From Actinernus sp. WN-2022 (taxonomy: Eukaryota > Cnidaria > Anthozoa > Actiniaria > Actinernidae): DNA of 64,000 bases. Every line of letters starts with the position of its first letter. Positions within the stretch are counted from its first letter, which is position 1. Shown piece by piece: positions 42,801-50,452 of this stretch. Location: the NCBI GenBank assembly GCA_030867875.1, contig JAOWCC010000553.1:893001-957000 (forward strand), in the 5' to 3' direction. Made by a program: the position numbers and the translations under genes. A model generated the notes under the pieces. It was not told where the DNA came from. It ran no database searches and worked only from the letters and a program-made list of their open reading frames with translations.

Positions 42801-43489
42801 CTGTATGCATGTCCTCCGTGAAGAACTGGAAAGAGTGCTGATCGGAGTGTCCAACGAAAACAGTCGTCGTCTTTGTTTTGGACGTTAACCACGGCCCTCT
42901 TATGTTGGACTTCTGGAGGTAGTGAAATGTATGAGCCGCCTCGTAATGGTTGATATCGTGCAATGTCGAGCCAAAGCATAACTACTCGGTCTACCACCCA
43001 TCCTGAGCCTCTATGCGTCCATTTCTCTAGGGTCTCTTGGATCGCAGGGAAAGACTTATCTAGCGCGGAATTGATTTCATGGACTTGTAAAACGGCCTCC
43101 TGCTTGTGGCGAAGTATTGCGTCGATGGATTCCTCACTACCATCAAGTTTGTACTTTAGTAGCTGTACTCTCAAGGCGAGCTGGAACTTCACCCCTTTTA
43201 GATCGACAATCTCTTCCTCTATCTTTTCGTGGATCGTATGGCGGACACCATCTAAGAAGGCCATTGGGTCGGCACCGAATTCATGACCCTCTGGAACGTC
43301 CATCTGCCAGCCTCGTAAGAACTTACCAATGACCCATTTAGTTCGTTTGAATACTAGTGGGACAATTTTTGGGGGAATTAACGGTCGTATTAAACGTCTT
43401 TCTATCGTTTCGGGGATCGGTTCATCAAGTATGTTGCGCGCCCATTCGTATACATCTAGTACGTCTCTCTGATAATTAACGTATGTCAT
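39845..43489 (-). CDS. Polinton family B DNA polymerase (protein-primed type)
   Basis: 1214 residues, uninterrupted. The N-terminal 330 residues carry the Polinton-specific region (PLRGGSYISLP, DDDCFRWTLRSAL). A Cys/His cluster at 336-356 (CERCLHGYC...H...C) and a second at 493-523 (CHICQKSL...DHCH) could bind zinc. The 3'-5' exonuclease has YADFEAL (Exo I, 392-398), NLRGYDSH (Exo II, 542-549) and YLRTDVLLLADVF (Exo III, about 684-696). The polymerase has YLDANNLYG (motif A, 782-790), KLMNNSVFGKTMEN (motif B, 949-962) and YTDTDSL (motif C, 1049-1055, both catalytic Asp present). This is the DNA_pol_B_2 pattern of enzymes that start synthesis from a terminal protein. All catalytic residues appear intact. 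It replicates the element, presumably from the TIR ends. Confidence 0.95.
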   Translation of the reverse strand: MTYVNYQRDVLDVYEWARNILDEPIPETIERRLIRPLIPPKIVPLVFKRTKWVIGKFLRGWQMDVPEGHEFGADPMAFLDGVRHTIHEKIEEEIVDLKGVKFQLALRVQLLKYKLDGSEESIDAILRHKQEAVLQVHEINSALDKSFPAIQETLEKWTHRGSGWVVDRVVMLWLDIARYQPLRGGSYISLPPEVQHKRAVVNVQNKDDDCFRWTLRSALFPVLHGGHAYRPSKYPIEDDLDFKGVDVPTPISQICRFEKQNNLAINVFGWEKGVVVYRISKQCVVVYDRISKKCVDTRRINMLLIEKSGKYHYTWIKDLNRLLFDQSKYEHRKHFCERCLHGYCREDLLEKHIPECKGIGQTAVRVEMPEEGKNKLSFQNWYKQMKVPYVIYADFEALTTKIEEPEPTAELAPELRSNTQKTQLHEACGFCYVVVRCDGRTETPVVYRGPNATEMFLEAIQQEEQKVEAALSRRKALCMTPEDNIAHRSATICHICQKSLNGDSVRDHCHITGKYRGAAHNACNLLLRIDPKKTIIPVVFHNLRGYDSHLLMQSISKVEGQINCIPNNMEKYISFSLGKLRFIDSVQFLLSSLAQLVSAKNPEGFQIIARYEQDEHKRGLLLRKGVYPYESMDSWERFQDELPPRDAFYSKLSDEGISDEDYTHAQKVWAAFDCQTMGDYHDLYLRTDVLLLADVFEGFRATCMQNYGLDPAHYYTSPGLSWDALLKKTGVELELLTDYDMHLFIEKGMRGGISMVSRRHAKANNPYAAEYDPIKLTTYIQYLDANNLYGWAMSQALPTGGFEWCDVEELRTLSILDIASYVNIQADKGYILEVDLEYPLELHDAHNAYPLAPERMKVQKKWMSEYQCGLLGEKVFPIEVEKLVPNLFDKERYVLHYRNLQLYLSLGMKLKKVHRALRFNQSPWMEPYIRMNTDLRKLATSNFEKDLYKLMNNSVFGKTMENLRKRVDVKLVRAREEDKLRRLISSPTFARSNIFDDGLVALHMHKSRLVLNRPVYVGMSILDLSKRLMYDFYYNQLKLQYGNKCELLYTDTDSLLLEIQTEDLYDDMAKNADLYDTSDYPKNHPLYDTTNKKVLGKMKDECAGVAIVEYVGLRPKMYSIVCVDTKEIRKAKGIRKYVVKKHMRHEQYKESLFDRKTFRHGMNMLRSIGHQIYGLRVNKISLSPLDTKRWISKNGIDTLAHGHKDICLFQNELA

Positions 43490-43517
43490 ATTTGTTACGA
43501 TTATAATACTAGTATAT

Positions 43518-43811
43518 CTATTCTCTAATAGGTAGATTATTCGTAACGAGTTCGGTCAATACGTCGTCGAAATACTTTCTAGCCCTCCTACCCACACGCA
43601 TCATTTTCATCTGTGCTTTTTCATTACCACACTGGCGACAAAGTCGCGTCTCTGCTAGAGTCCCAACTCCACACGAACGACAGGGGTATGGCTCAAACGA
43701 TCCTTCTCTGATCTGGTGTCGGTGTTGCTTACAGTACTCGAATAAACAACTCTTAGCACAAATAGTTGTCCTGCCCCTTGTTAACCATCGGCACTGATTT
43801 TGTCCTCGCAT
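43518..43811 (-). CDS. Small zinc-ribbon protein spanning the TIR edge
   Basis: 97 residues from the ATG at 43811. C-S-C-F type cysteines near the start (CAKSCLFEYCKQH) and CRSCG...CRQCG in the middle form paired C-x2-C motifs as in zinc ribbons or HNH-related fingers. The basic C-terminal half (MMRVGRRARKYFDD) suggests nucleic-acid binding. Its 5' half lies in the TIR, so a truncated twin exists at 29830. It is directly upstream of the polymerase gene (28 bases) and may be co-transcribed from a TATATGAG-containing repeat near 43950. Function unknown; a replication or transcription accessory role is inference. Confidence 0.7.
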   Translation of the reverse strand: MRGQNQCRWLTRGRTTICAKSCLFEYCKQHRHQIREGSFEPYPCRSCGVGTLAETRLCRQCGNEKAQMKMMRVGRRARKYFDDVLTELVTNNLPIRE

Positions 43812-43911
43812 CTTATGGCTGATAATATAACGGTAACGTTTCTCTATGGCTGGTAGTATGGCGGTAACATTTCTCTAATTGGTATCTCATTAATGGTTGC
43901 ATAAAATTGGC

Positions 43912-44792
43912 CGTTTTTATTGGGGGTAGTTCTTAGTAAGGGAATAATGGGGGGTTATATGAGGTCTGAATATTCGTTCTCTAGTTCGTACTGGAAGAAG
44001 TACTCAACGAGACACTTAACGATACCGTAATGACCATTGTAGTAGGCATAACGTAGTGCGTGGTCGGCGTCCGTATCATAATAAAAGGGATAGAAGTACT
44101 CAATAATAAATTTAACAACGTCAAGAAAGCAATTTCTAGTGGCCTTGAATAGCATACCACCAACGTCCTCATATAATTCATCATAATCATATTTGAGGAT
44201 CTGGGAGTGCATAAAGAGAAACTTGACGATATCGATATTACCATTTTCGCATGCGTAGCAAAATGCGCAGGTGATGTGTATGGCTAGTATATTGAACTGG
44301 AAGCGCTTAATTAGCCACTTAACGATACCAAAATTATTATTCCTACAGGCATTGATTAGTATGTCCCCACCGTAGTTATGCTCGGTTTCATCGTCGTCGT
44401 CTTCATCGTAGTAGTATGCCCTAAAATTACCATTATCAGCATGGCTATATCCTACTACGATACCATATTCGCAATCGTATACGTCATCCTCGGAAATATT
44501 GAATTTCTTAACCAAATTATCTCTCTCATCATCGTTATGAGCAGACATAAGCCCTAATAGGACTACTCGTCTACGGAATTCTTTGTCTACGTTTTCGTAA
44601 CGTGCTATAGATGCGGCATCATTTAGATGTTTTGAAGTCAAAGAAATAGCGGCAAATGATGTGGGACCTGCATACTCTACGATCTTAGTCAAAATTTCTA
44701 TAGGAAGGTACAATATATTAGCCATAGTATCGGGGATGTTTTTATATAGTAACTGTGATATAACCTCATAATATGATAAATCCATATCTCTA
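43912..44792 (-). other. Gene cassette inserted in the right TIR arm
   Basis: The left arm reads AATAAATCCCAAG directly into CCAATTTTATGC. In the right arm these two halves are separated by about 881 bp with the F-box/ankyrin gene. The distal end of the cassette (CTCATATAACCCCCCATTAT, TCCCTTACTAAGAAC) is a decayed copy of the TIR promoter unit (CTTATATAAGCCCCATTTAT), so the cassette contains gene plus promoter-like unit. Confidence 0.8.
43955..44785 (-). CDS. F-box-like/ankyrin-repeat protein carried in the right TIR
   Basis: 276 residues. Residues about 22-60 (ILYLPIEILTKIVEYAGPTS, FAAISLTSKHLNDAA) match the F-box pattern L-P-x-E-I-L...L..TSK.L, which recruits SKP1 in ubiquitin ligases. An acidic run (DEDDDDE, about 127-133) follows. 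Four degenerate ankyrin repeats come next, at about 139-162 (ILINACRNNNFGIVKWLIKR), 171-193, 208-231 and 241-264 (ALRYAYYNGHYGIVKCLVEY). Large DNA viruses use F-box plus ankyrin proteins to redirect host ubiquitination; here that role is inference. A CTTATATAAG box lies about 70 bases upstream, in the outer TIR. The gene is absent from the left arm. The frame is intact. Confidence 0.8.
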   Translation of the reverse strand: MDLSYYEVISQLLYKNIPDTMANILYLPIEILTKIVEYAGPTSFAAISLTSKHLNDAASIARYENVDKEFRRRVVLLGLMSAHNDDERDNLVKKFNISEDDVYDCEYGIVVGYSHADNGNFRAYYYDEDDDDETEHNYGGDILINACRNNNFGIVKWLIKRFQFNILAIHITCAFCYACENGNIDIVKFLFMHSQILKYDYDELYEDVGGMLFKATRNCFLDVVKFIIEYFYPFYYDTDADHALRYAYYNGHYGIVKCLVEYFFQYELENEYSDLI

Positions 44793-45104
44793 CTTGGGAT
44801 TTATTAATGGTTGCATTAAATGTAGTTGGCGATGGTTCTTACTGGGGAATAAATGGGGCTTATATAAGGTACATTTTTTGACGATTTTTTCGACGATCAA
44901 AAGCGGTTTAAAGCAGTTAAAAGCAAGCGGTGTAGAAAAGCGGCTTAAAGCGGGCGGTGTAATGGTTCTTCCTGGGGAATCAGGAGGGCTTATATAAGGA
45001 ACAAATTTCAACGATTTTTTCGCGGAGTAGGGATATACGATGGGAGAAAAAAGGCTTAGATAAGGATGTGGCCCAGGACCGCTATCGTATATACTACTGG
45101 GGGA

Positions 45105-45639
45105 CTAACGAGTTGTCTTTTATGGTATAAAGCTAAATAGGCAGTGGTATTCTTTGTAAATACAAAGAATTAAGTTTCCAAACAAGCCAAATCAAAAGAA
45201 TTTGCAAGGTGTTCTCGGTTGTTCATTCAAATGGTATTAATTAGCGAGCATTTTGATTTTTGATCCGTATTTCAAAAAGCGTTGCCCAGTACTAAATGTA
45301 GATGTAGAAGGTCAGTTTGAAATACGATTTTACAGGCAATGTACGTTTTCAGTCATTTTTTTACAGAATAATTAAAAAAAATATTATCATACAAACCCTT
45401 ATCTAAAATAGCCAAGCGCAAAACCATGACACAGCACCTTTAATCAGTATCTCTATACATGTATGTGGGTTTACAGCGGTATTCGTGTGACTCGAATGCT
45501 GTCTTTGGATTGGTTAGCACCCTTATGAATTATTAATGATTTTTACAAATATATATATCATTCATGTACAGAGACTTTTGCTTGAATACAGTAATTAAAT
45601 TCAAGATAAAAAAAATATTATTAAAAACAAATCAAACAG
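45105..45639. other. No supported gene
   Basis: AT-rich flank between the Polinton and the degenerate gene; no ORF or structure worth naming. Confidence 0.5.
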
Positions 45640-47040
45640 ATTTTGTTATATCTCACCTCCGGGGATATGTGGCTGTTCCAGATGTTAAGCTGACAGGTAA
45701 CTGCAGGAATCCTTTTGTGGTGATACAGGTAGCTTGTCATCTGTCTCAGCAAATTGCCACTTGGAGGATAACGAGCAAACTCAGGGTTATTGCCAGAAAT
45801 TTAATTGCATTCAGCATCCTCTCCAGCACCTTCCAGATCCCTAACATTTGGTCTGATAGCATCATCTTCATCTTCACTGCAATTACTGGTAGTCTGTGCT
45901 GAACTCAAGAGCTGTGGCATATGCTCTGCCACTTCACAATGGTCTTGTGTATGCAAGACTGTGACCCTCTGACACACACTGAAACTTAAGAGTCTTGATG
46001 AGGAAGAGTCAGAGATGGAGCTGGCTTCAGCAGGGAGAGGAAGACTTAAGGGAATTTGCTCTCTTAAGGCCTTCAGCTGCTACTCAAGGCACTCCTCTCT
46101 GCTGCTAGGCTTCAATAGCTTTATGCATCGGCACATCTAAACTGTCACTGCCAAGAGGGCGCATGATGGGAAGTTAGTTGGAATATATGGTACAGCCAAT
46201 AAATGCTTACACAGATATCCAACATCACCACTTCTGGCAGCTGTGTCCATAACCTGCTTACATTCTGTCAGCTGACACAATACTTTTGGAGGATTACCAT
46301 TTGGGCAGTACTGTACATGCATTGGGTGACATGGCCCACTATAGTTCCTCCTCATAAAAAAAACCACTCCATTTACGTCATCCACACAAACACCTTTGTC
46401 ACAATGCTCGGTGTCAATGTGTGTTTTCAGGGAATGTGGATGGAATTCTCTGCTACAATAGTGGCACTGAACTCTCTCCATGTTACCATTTTCAGTATAC
46501 TCCTGAATGCATCTGTATTTACTTTTTGGTTAAGGCCATCACCCTATTTTTCAACTGGAACTTTCAACAGGCTTTGTCTTTTCAGGCAATACAATTTGGT
46601 AAAGACTATCGCCCTATTGTTATCCTCACTGCTCGAACTGAAGCTATCACTTGACGACTTCTCATCTCTTGAAACCTCGTTCTATTTGTTATCCTTCTTA
46701 CTATTTTGCGATACTGTTATATCCCTGCCGCTCTTGTTATTATTAGTGTCTTTCTTAGGGCTTTGTTTTTTCTTTGTCACTATGGTGATCGTCAGTGTGT
46801 AACATTCTTGTTATCATCAGTGTCTTACTTTCTTTGGGCTTTCTTTTTTCTTTGTCACTATCCTGATCATCAGCTTTGTTCTTTTTGTTTTCTGTTTTCT
46901 AAGTGACGTTTTGACGGACTGTTTTGTGCGGTTAAACCTTTCGTGTTATCACTAGGCTTTTCATTCTGATTTCCAGTATGGTCTTCAAGGCATCTGCTGT
47001 TTTTGGTATTTGTAGCTTTTTTTGCGTAATTCCCAACGTC
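45640..47040 (-). pseudogene. Degenerate unrecognised gene with a zinc finger (left copy)
   Basis: Reading leftwards on the minus strand: a Lys/Ser-rich low-complexity part (NSPSKRHLENRKQK near 46910, with several stops), a stretch DEKSSSDSFSSS near 46650, then the open frame 46481-46137. That frame holds CHYCSREFHPHSLKTHIDTEH (a C2H2-type finger) and further Cys/His (CPNG, CQLTECKQ, CKHLLAV). Beyond a TAG the reading continues to about 45640 with two stops (SSREECLE, NCSEDEDDAIRPNV). The Lys-rich segment matches the end of the gene at 56460-57771, so these are two copies of one family. No function can be given. Confidence 0.5.
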
Positions 47041-47050
47041 CATCTCTATA

Positions 47051-47156
47051 ACCTACTTTACGGGTCATGCGCGCGCATCGAATTTTCGGCATGAAAACGA
47101 GGCAAATCAACGCTGGCGGGCCACACTTGAATCCAATATGTCGGACTGTGTGGAAG
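47051..47156 (+). repeat. ISL2EU left TIR
   Basis: 106 bp, mirrored at 56343-56448 with three differences. It contains the start codon of the transposase at 47138. Confidence 0.93.
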
Positions 47157-49230
47157 AAAGAGCAACGAGCACAATCAAACGATCAAGATTTCGTTCAGGC
47201 AATATTTGCTGTGCTGTTAATTGCTCAAACCGCGAAGGCAAAAGTAGATTTAGCTTTTACCGAATTCCTACGAAAGATAAAGGTAATCGTTCGGCGTGGA
47301 TTAGGGCAATTAGCCGAGGAGGAAATTGGAAGCCCTCCAAGCACTCTCGCTTATGCAGTGAGCATTTTGTGTCTGGTCGTAGGAGCAAAGATCCAGCCTC
47401 ACCAAATTATATTCCACGTATATTTTCGCATAAAAAGCCTAAGATACCATCGAAAAGGACATCAAAGACCAGCAGAAGATTGTTTGCAGAGAATGAAGAG
47501 AATGTCTGTCCATCTACTCCATGCCCATGGCCACAAGATATAAACACCAGTCAGCCAGATGCAGAAGAAATGGCACGAGTCTCAGCGAGGTAAGAATCGA
47601 AATAAATATTTGTAAATGTCTCTAACTGTAACCATGAAGAATTAAATAATAAAATCATGGGCCCAAATCATGTGTTAAAAGCCCAACTCTTGATAACTAA
47701 AATGAAAAGACGTTTTTATTCACATAACAGTGACTGCGTTGCCATGGCACCCAGTGGGATCGATGTCAACAGTCAATACCTTGAGGACGAAGTTAAACCT
47801 GAACTTGCTGAATCGTCCAGGTAAAACAGTCTATACATATAGCTTCACTTTTCTCAGTAAATAAAATGTAACTGGGTATACTCTAAATAAGAAAAGTAAT
47901 ATTTATATATAATCATGCACATGTATATCTTAATGAAAATGTGTACAGGTGTATATTATTATACATACAAAAATATGCACAGATCAGGATCCCAGATCAG
48001 TTGTAGTTTCTACACAATCTTGCTCTCCTGGCCCATAAATGTTTGATTTTCAAGTGATTCTCAATAGGAATGTTTTGACCCGAGTCAAACTACACTTGGA
48101 CTGCATTATGTGGAATTAACTTTAAAACAACACACTGGTGTTTATACCTTTGTTTTATTTTTCTACCCAGGCCACAATCACCAGTGTTACAAGAACAATT
48201 GCACCCCAGTATGACGGGTGCTTTGTTAGCTAAAATTGCAGAGCTAGAATGTCAAAAAAAGGAGCTGGAAGAGACTGTACTAAGAATGAAAAATAAGTTA
48301 TTGACCCTTGACAACATCAAAGATGACCCAAACAGCATGAGATATTACACTGGCTTTGTGAACTATGGAACATTTATGGCACTGTTTCAGTACCTTGAGC
48401 CCAAGGCCAATGCTATGAAATACTGGTATGGAAAAACTTCAATTGGCAGCAAACACTACACAAGCTCAAACAGCAAAGCTGAGAGGAAGCTTTCAAAATT
48501 GGATGAGTTTTTCATGGTGATGGTCCGCTTGCGACTAGGCATTCTCGTTAAAGATATATCTACTCGGTTTGGAATAACTCCTGGACTGTTTTCAAGGATT
48601 TTTACAACATGGATTAATCTGCTGTATCATGAACTGTCTGATATGTGCCAGTTCACTTCACAAGAGAAGTCCCTGAGTTCCATGCCTGGTCAGTTTCGCA
48701 ACTTCCCAAATACCCGTGTCATAATTGACTGTACTGAGCTGTTCACTCAACGACCATCCTCACTGGAAGCACAAAGACAAACATTTAGTAACTACAAACA
48801 TCATAACACATTTAAGTTCCTCGTAGGTATTAGTACAAATGGTGCTATTATTTATGTAAGTAGAGGTTGGGGTGGTCGTGCTTCAGACAAACACATCACT
48901 CGCAACTCTGATTTCCTTGGCAATTTGGACAGTGGTGACCAAGTTATGGCAGACAGGGTATTCGATATTGAAGCTGAATTAACACCACTCGGAGCTAGGT
49001 TGGTAATGCCCTCCTTCAAGGGAAGTCATCGCTCTCAACTCTCACCCACTGAAGTAATGAAGGGTAAAAGGATTGCCGAAGTGAGAATACACGTTGAGAG
49101 AGCCATAGGACGTATTAAGAATTTTCATTTTTTGGACACGGACATAAAACTTAGTATGAAGGATGTTGCAGAACAAATTTTCACTGTCTGTGCATTTTTG
49201 ACCAATTTTCAGGCAAAATATGTATCTTAA
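47138..49230 (+). CDS. ISL2EU transposase: THAP domain plus DDE_Tnp_4 nuclease, three exons
   Basis: Exons 47138-47589, 47731-47820 and 48171-49230 join at GT-AG sites in phase to give 533 residues. Residues about 22-105 form a THAP zinc finger (CCAVNCSNREGKSRFSFYRIP, CSEHF, with the C-x4-C...C-x2-H spacing), which binds the element's ends. After a linker and a coiled coil (LECQKKELEETVLRMKNKL) comes a helix-turn-helix (FGITPGLFSRIFTTWI). The DDE nuclease has Asp in VIIDCTELF, Asp in DQVMADRVFDIE and Glu in RIHVERAIGRIKNF. There are no stops or frameshifts. The start lies inside the left TIR and was chosen because it opens the THAP frame. Probably the only intact gene of this element. Confidence 0.92.
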
Positions 49231-49244
49231 ATACATGTACATTT

Positions 49245-49369
49245 AAAGGGTCCCTCTCAACCAGTGTGCATTGCACACTAAAATCCCAGTGGCCGCCATT
49301 TTGTAGGGCAGACATTCAAGTTTTAAATGGTAGATGTGTTCAGTTTACACTGCTTGAGAGGGACCCTTT
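49245..49369. mobile_element. 125-bp MITE-like insertion between the two ISL2EU genes
   Basis: AAAGGGTCCCTCTCAA at the left is mirrored by TTGAGAGGGACCCTTT at the right; the inverted match extends to about 22 bp. It begins 14 bases after the transposase stop. No clear target duplication is seen. Confidence 0.75.
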
Positions 49370-49825
49370 GAACTGCTCTTAACCCCAGTTTAGTTTTATT
49401 TATTTTCAATGTCAATATAAAAATTGAGGACAAAAGAAAAAAGTTCAATCGGTATAATTCCTGATTTTTAAATCGTGATTAAAGTCTCAGTGTACTTTCC
49501 TCTTGACAAGAAATGTTACCCACAGTTACAGAAATGTTTACTGATAATAGAATATTATATATGTTAGTGAGGGATGGTAAAGGATGATGTAACAAACTAC
49601 ATACAGATTAAATGTTTAATAAGTCCCCTCCAAAGACCTGAAATCACTAGTAACAAAAAAAATATGTTTAATATAGTTTAATCTTTGCCATGGAATGGAC
49701 CTCTACAAAGTAAATTCCATTCTGTTCTTGAATGTTTACATATGTCATTAAATACAATGTACCAAAAGCCAATGGACAAAACTAGAAAAATAAAATACTG
49801 TGGTGGTAGTAGTACCATCTGAAAT

Positions 49826-50452
49826 CTAAATCTGCCTGTTTGCAAATGACTGGCCAATCATGTATATCTCTGGGTATAATGGAGCCTTGTTCAATACACG
49901 CCTACTAAAAATCTCTGCTACAACAAAGCGGGAATAGAATGAACTTATTTTTAACTTAAGGCTTTCCCAAAATGGTTTATTAAAAGAAACACGAGTGACA
50001 ACAATATCTGATTTATTGTCTGATCCAATGTATACAACAAAGTCTGTCCACTTTCTCCCAGTCACTCCCATTTGCCCTTGAACCTGGGCATAATACCCAT
50101 GCTTAGGGTTTATCTGTAAACATTTGCCCTCTTTTACCAGATATAACTTTTTTCTTTCATCAATTAGCTTTTCAACTTCAACAAAATTCTCTGTATATGG
50201 GCACTTGACTTCTAAAAGGCCATGGGGATCTTGAGCATGTGGATCATACACAGTGCCATCAGGACTTGCACCACACCATGGATTGTCACGACTTATATAT
50301 AGTCCACACTCCTACACTTGTACTGGTGTTCCCTTGTCTTGCATGTAATGAATGTAGGCTTCACATGCTTTTGCCTCTGTTATTTTACCATGCACCAGAG
50401 CAGGTATGCTGGCTTTGGCTTGAGCATTAGAGTATGACATAACAGTTTTAAC
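49826..50452 (-). pseudogene. YqaJ-type exonuclease gene, 3' part after the LINE
   Basis: Continuation of the exonuclease exon cut by the LINE. It reads VKTVMSYSNAQAK, then the core motifs NPWCGASPDGTVYDP and GLLEVKCPY (catalytic Asp, Glu-x-Lys) and YYAQVQGQM. A TAG at 50312-50314 lies between GTPVQV and ECGLYISRD, so translation would stop before the active site even without the LINE. The frame ends at 49826 with a normal-looking tail (SFANRQI). Not functional. Confidence 0.85.

Larger units (their letters stand above)
29457..45098. mobile_element. Polinton/Maverick-type viral element, 15.6 kb
   Basis: The termini are mirror images (AGTAGTATATACGATAGCGG at 29457 and its complement ending at 45098) with the AG...CT ends typical of Polintons. 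The flanks share TGGGGGA (29451-29457 and 45098-45104), so a 5-7 bp target duplication is present; 6 bp is the family norm. It encodes PolB with a protein-primed-type domain set, a retroviral-type integrase, an A32-like packaging ATPase, a capsid candidate and several conserved small proteins. Genes run in blocks: minus 30.0-32.0, plus 32.2-33.8, minus 33.8-34.8, plus 34.9-39.85, minus 39.85-44.8. I see no adenain-like protease. One clear frameshift (capsid) shows this copy has begun to decay. Confidence 0.93.
43675..45098 (-). repeat. Polinton right TIR, interrupted by a gene cassette
   Basis: The outer arm 44793-45098 and inner arm about 43675-43911 together mirror the continuous left TIR. 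Between them (about 43912-44792) lies the F-box/ankyrin gene. A small extra duplication (GCCATAGAGAAACGTTACCG region) is also present near 43830-43870. Confidence 0.88.

Noticed and set aside
39980..43332. Several plus-strand frames of 60-124 residues
   Set aside because: They are antisense shadows of the intact polymerase gene and lack domain signatures.
29457..45098. Naming the element an adintovirus
   Set aside because: No adenain-like protease was seen and hexon/penton homology cannot be proved here; Polinton/Maverick-type is the safer label.
46203..46802. Long hydrophobic plus-strand frame of 199 residues
   Set aside because: It is antisense to a degenerate Lys/Asp-rich coding segment; reverse reading of Lys/Glu codons gives Phe/Leu-rich text.
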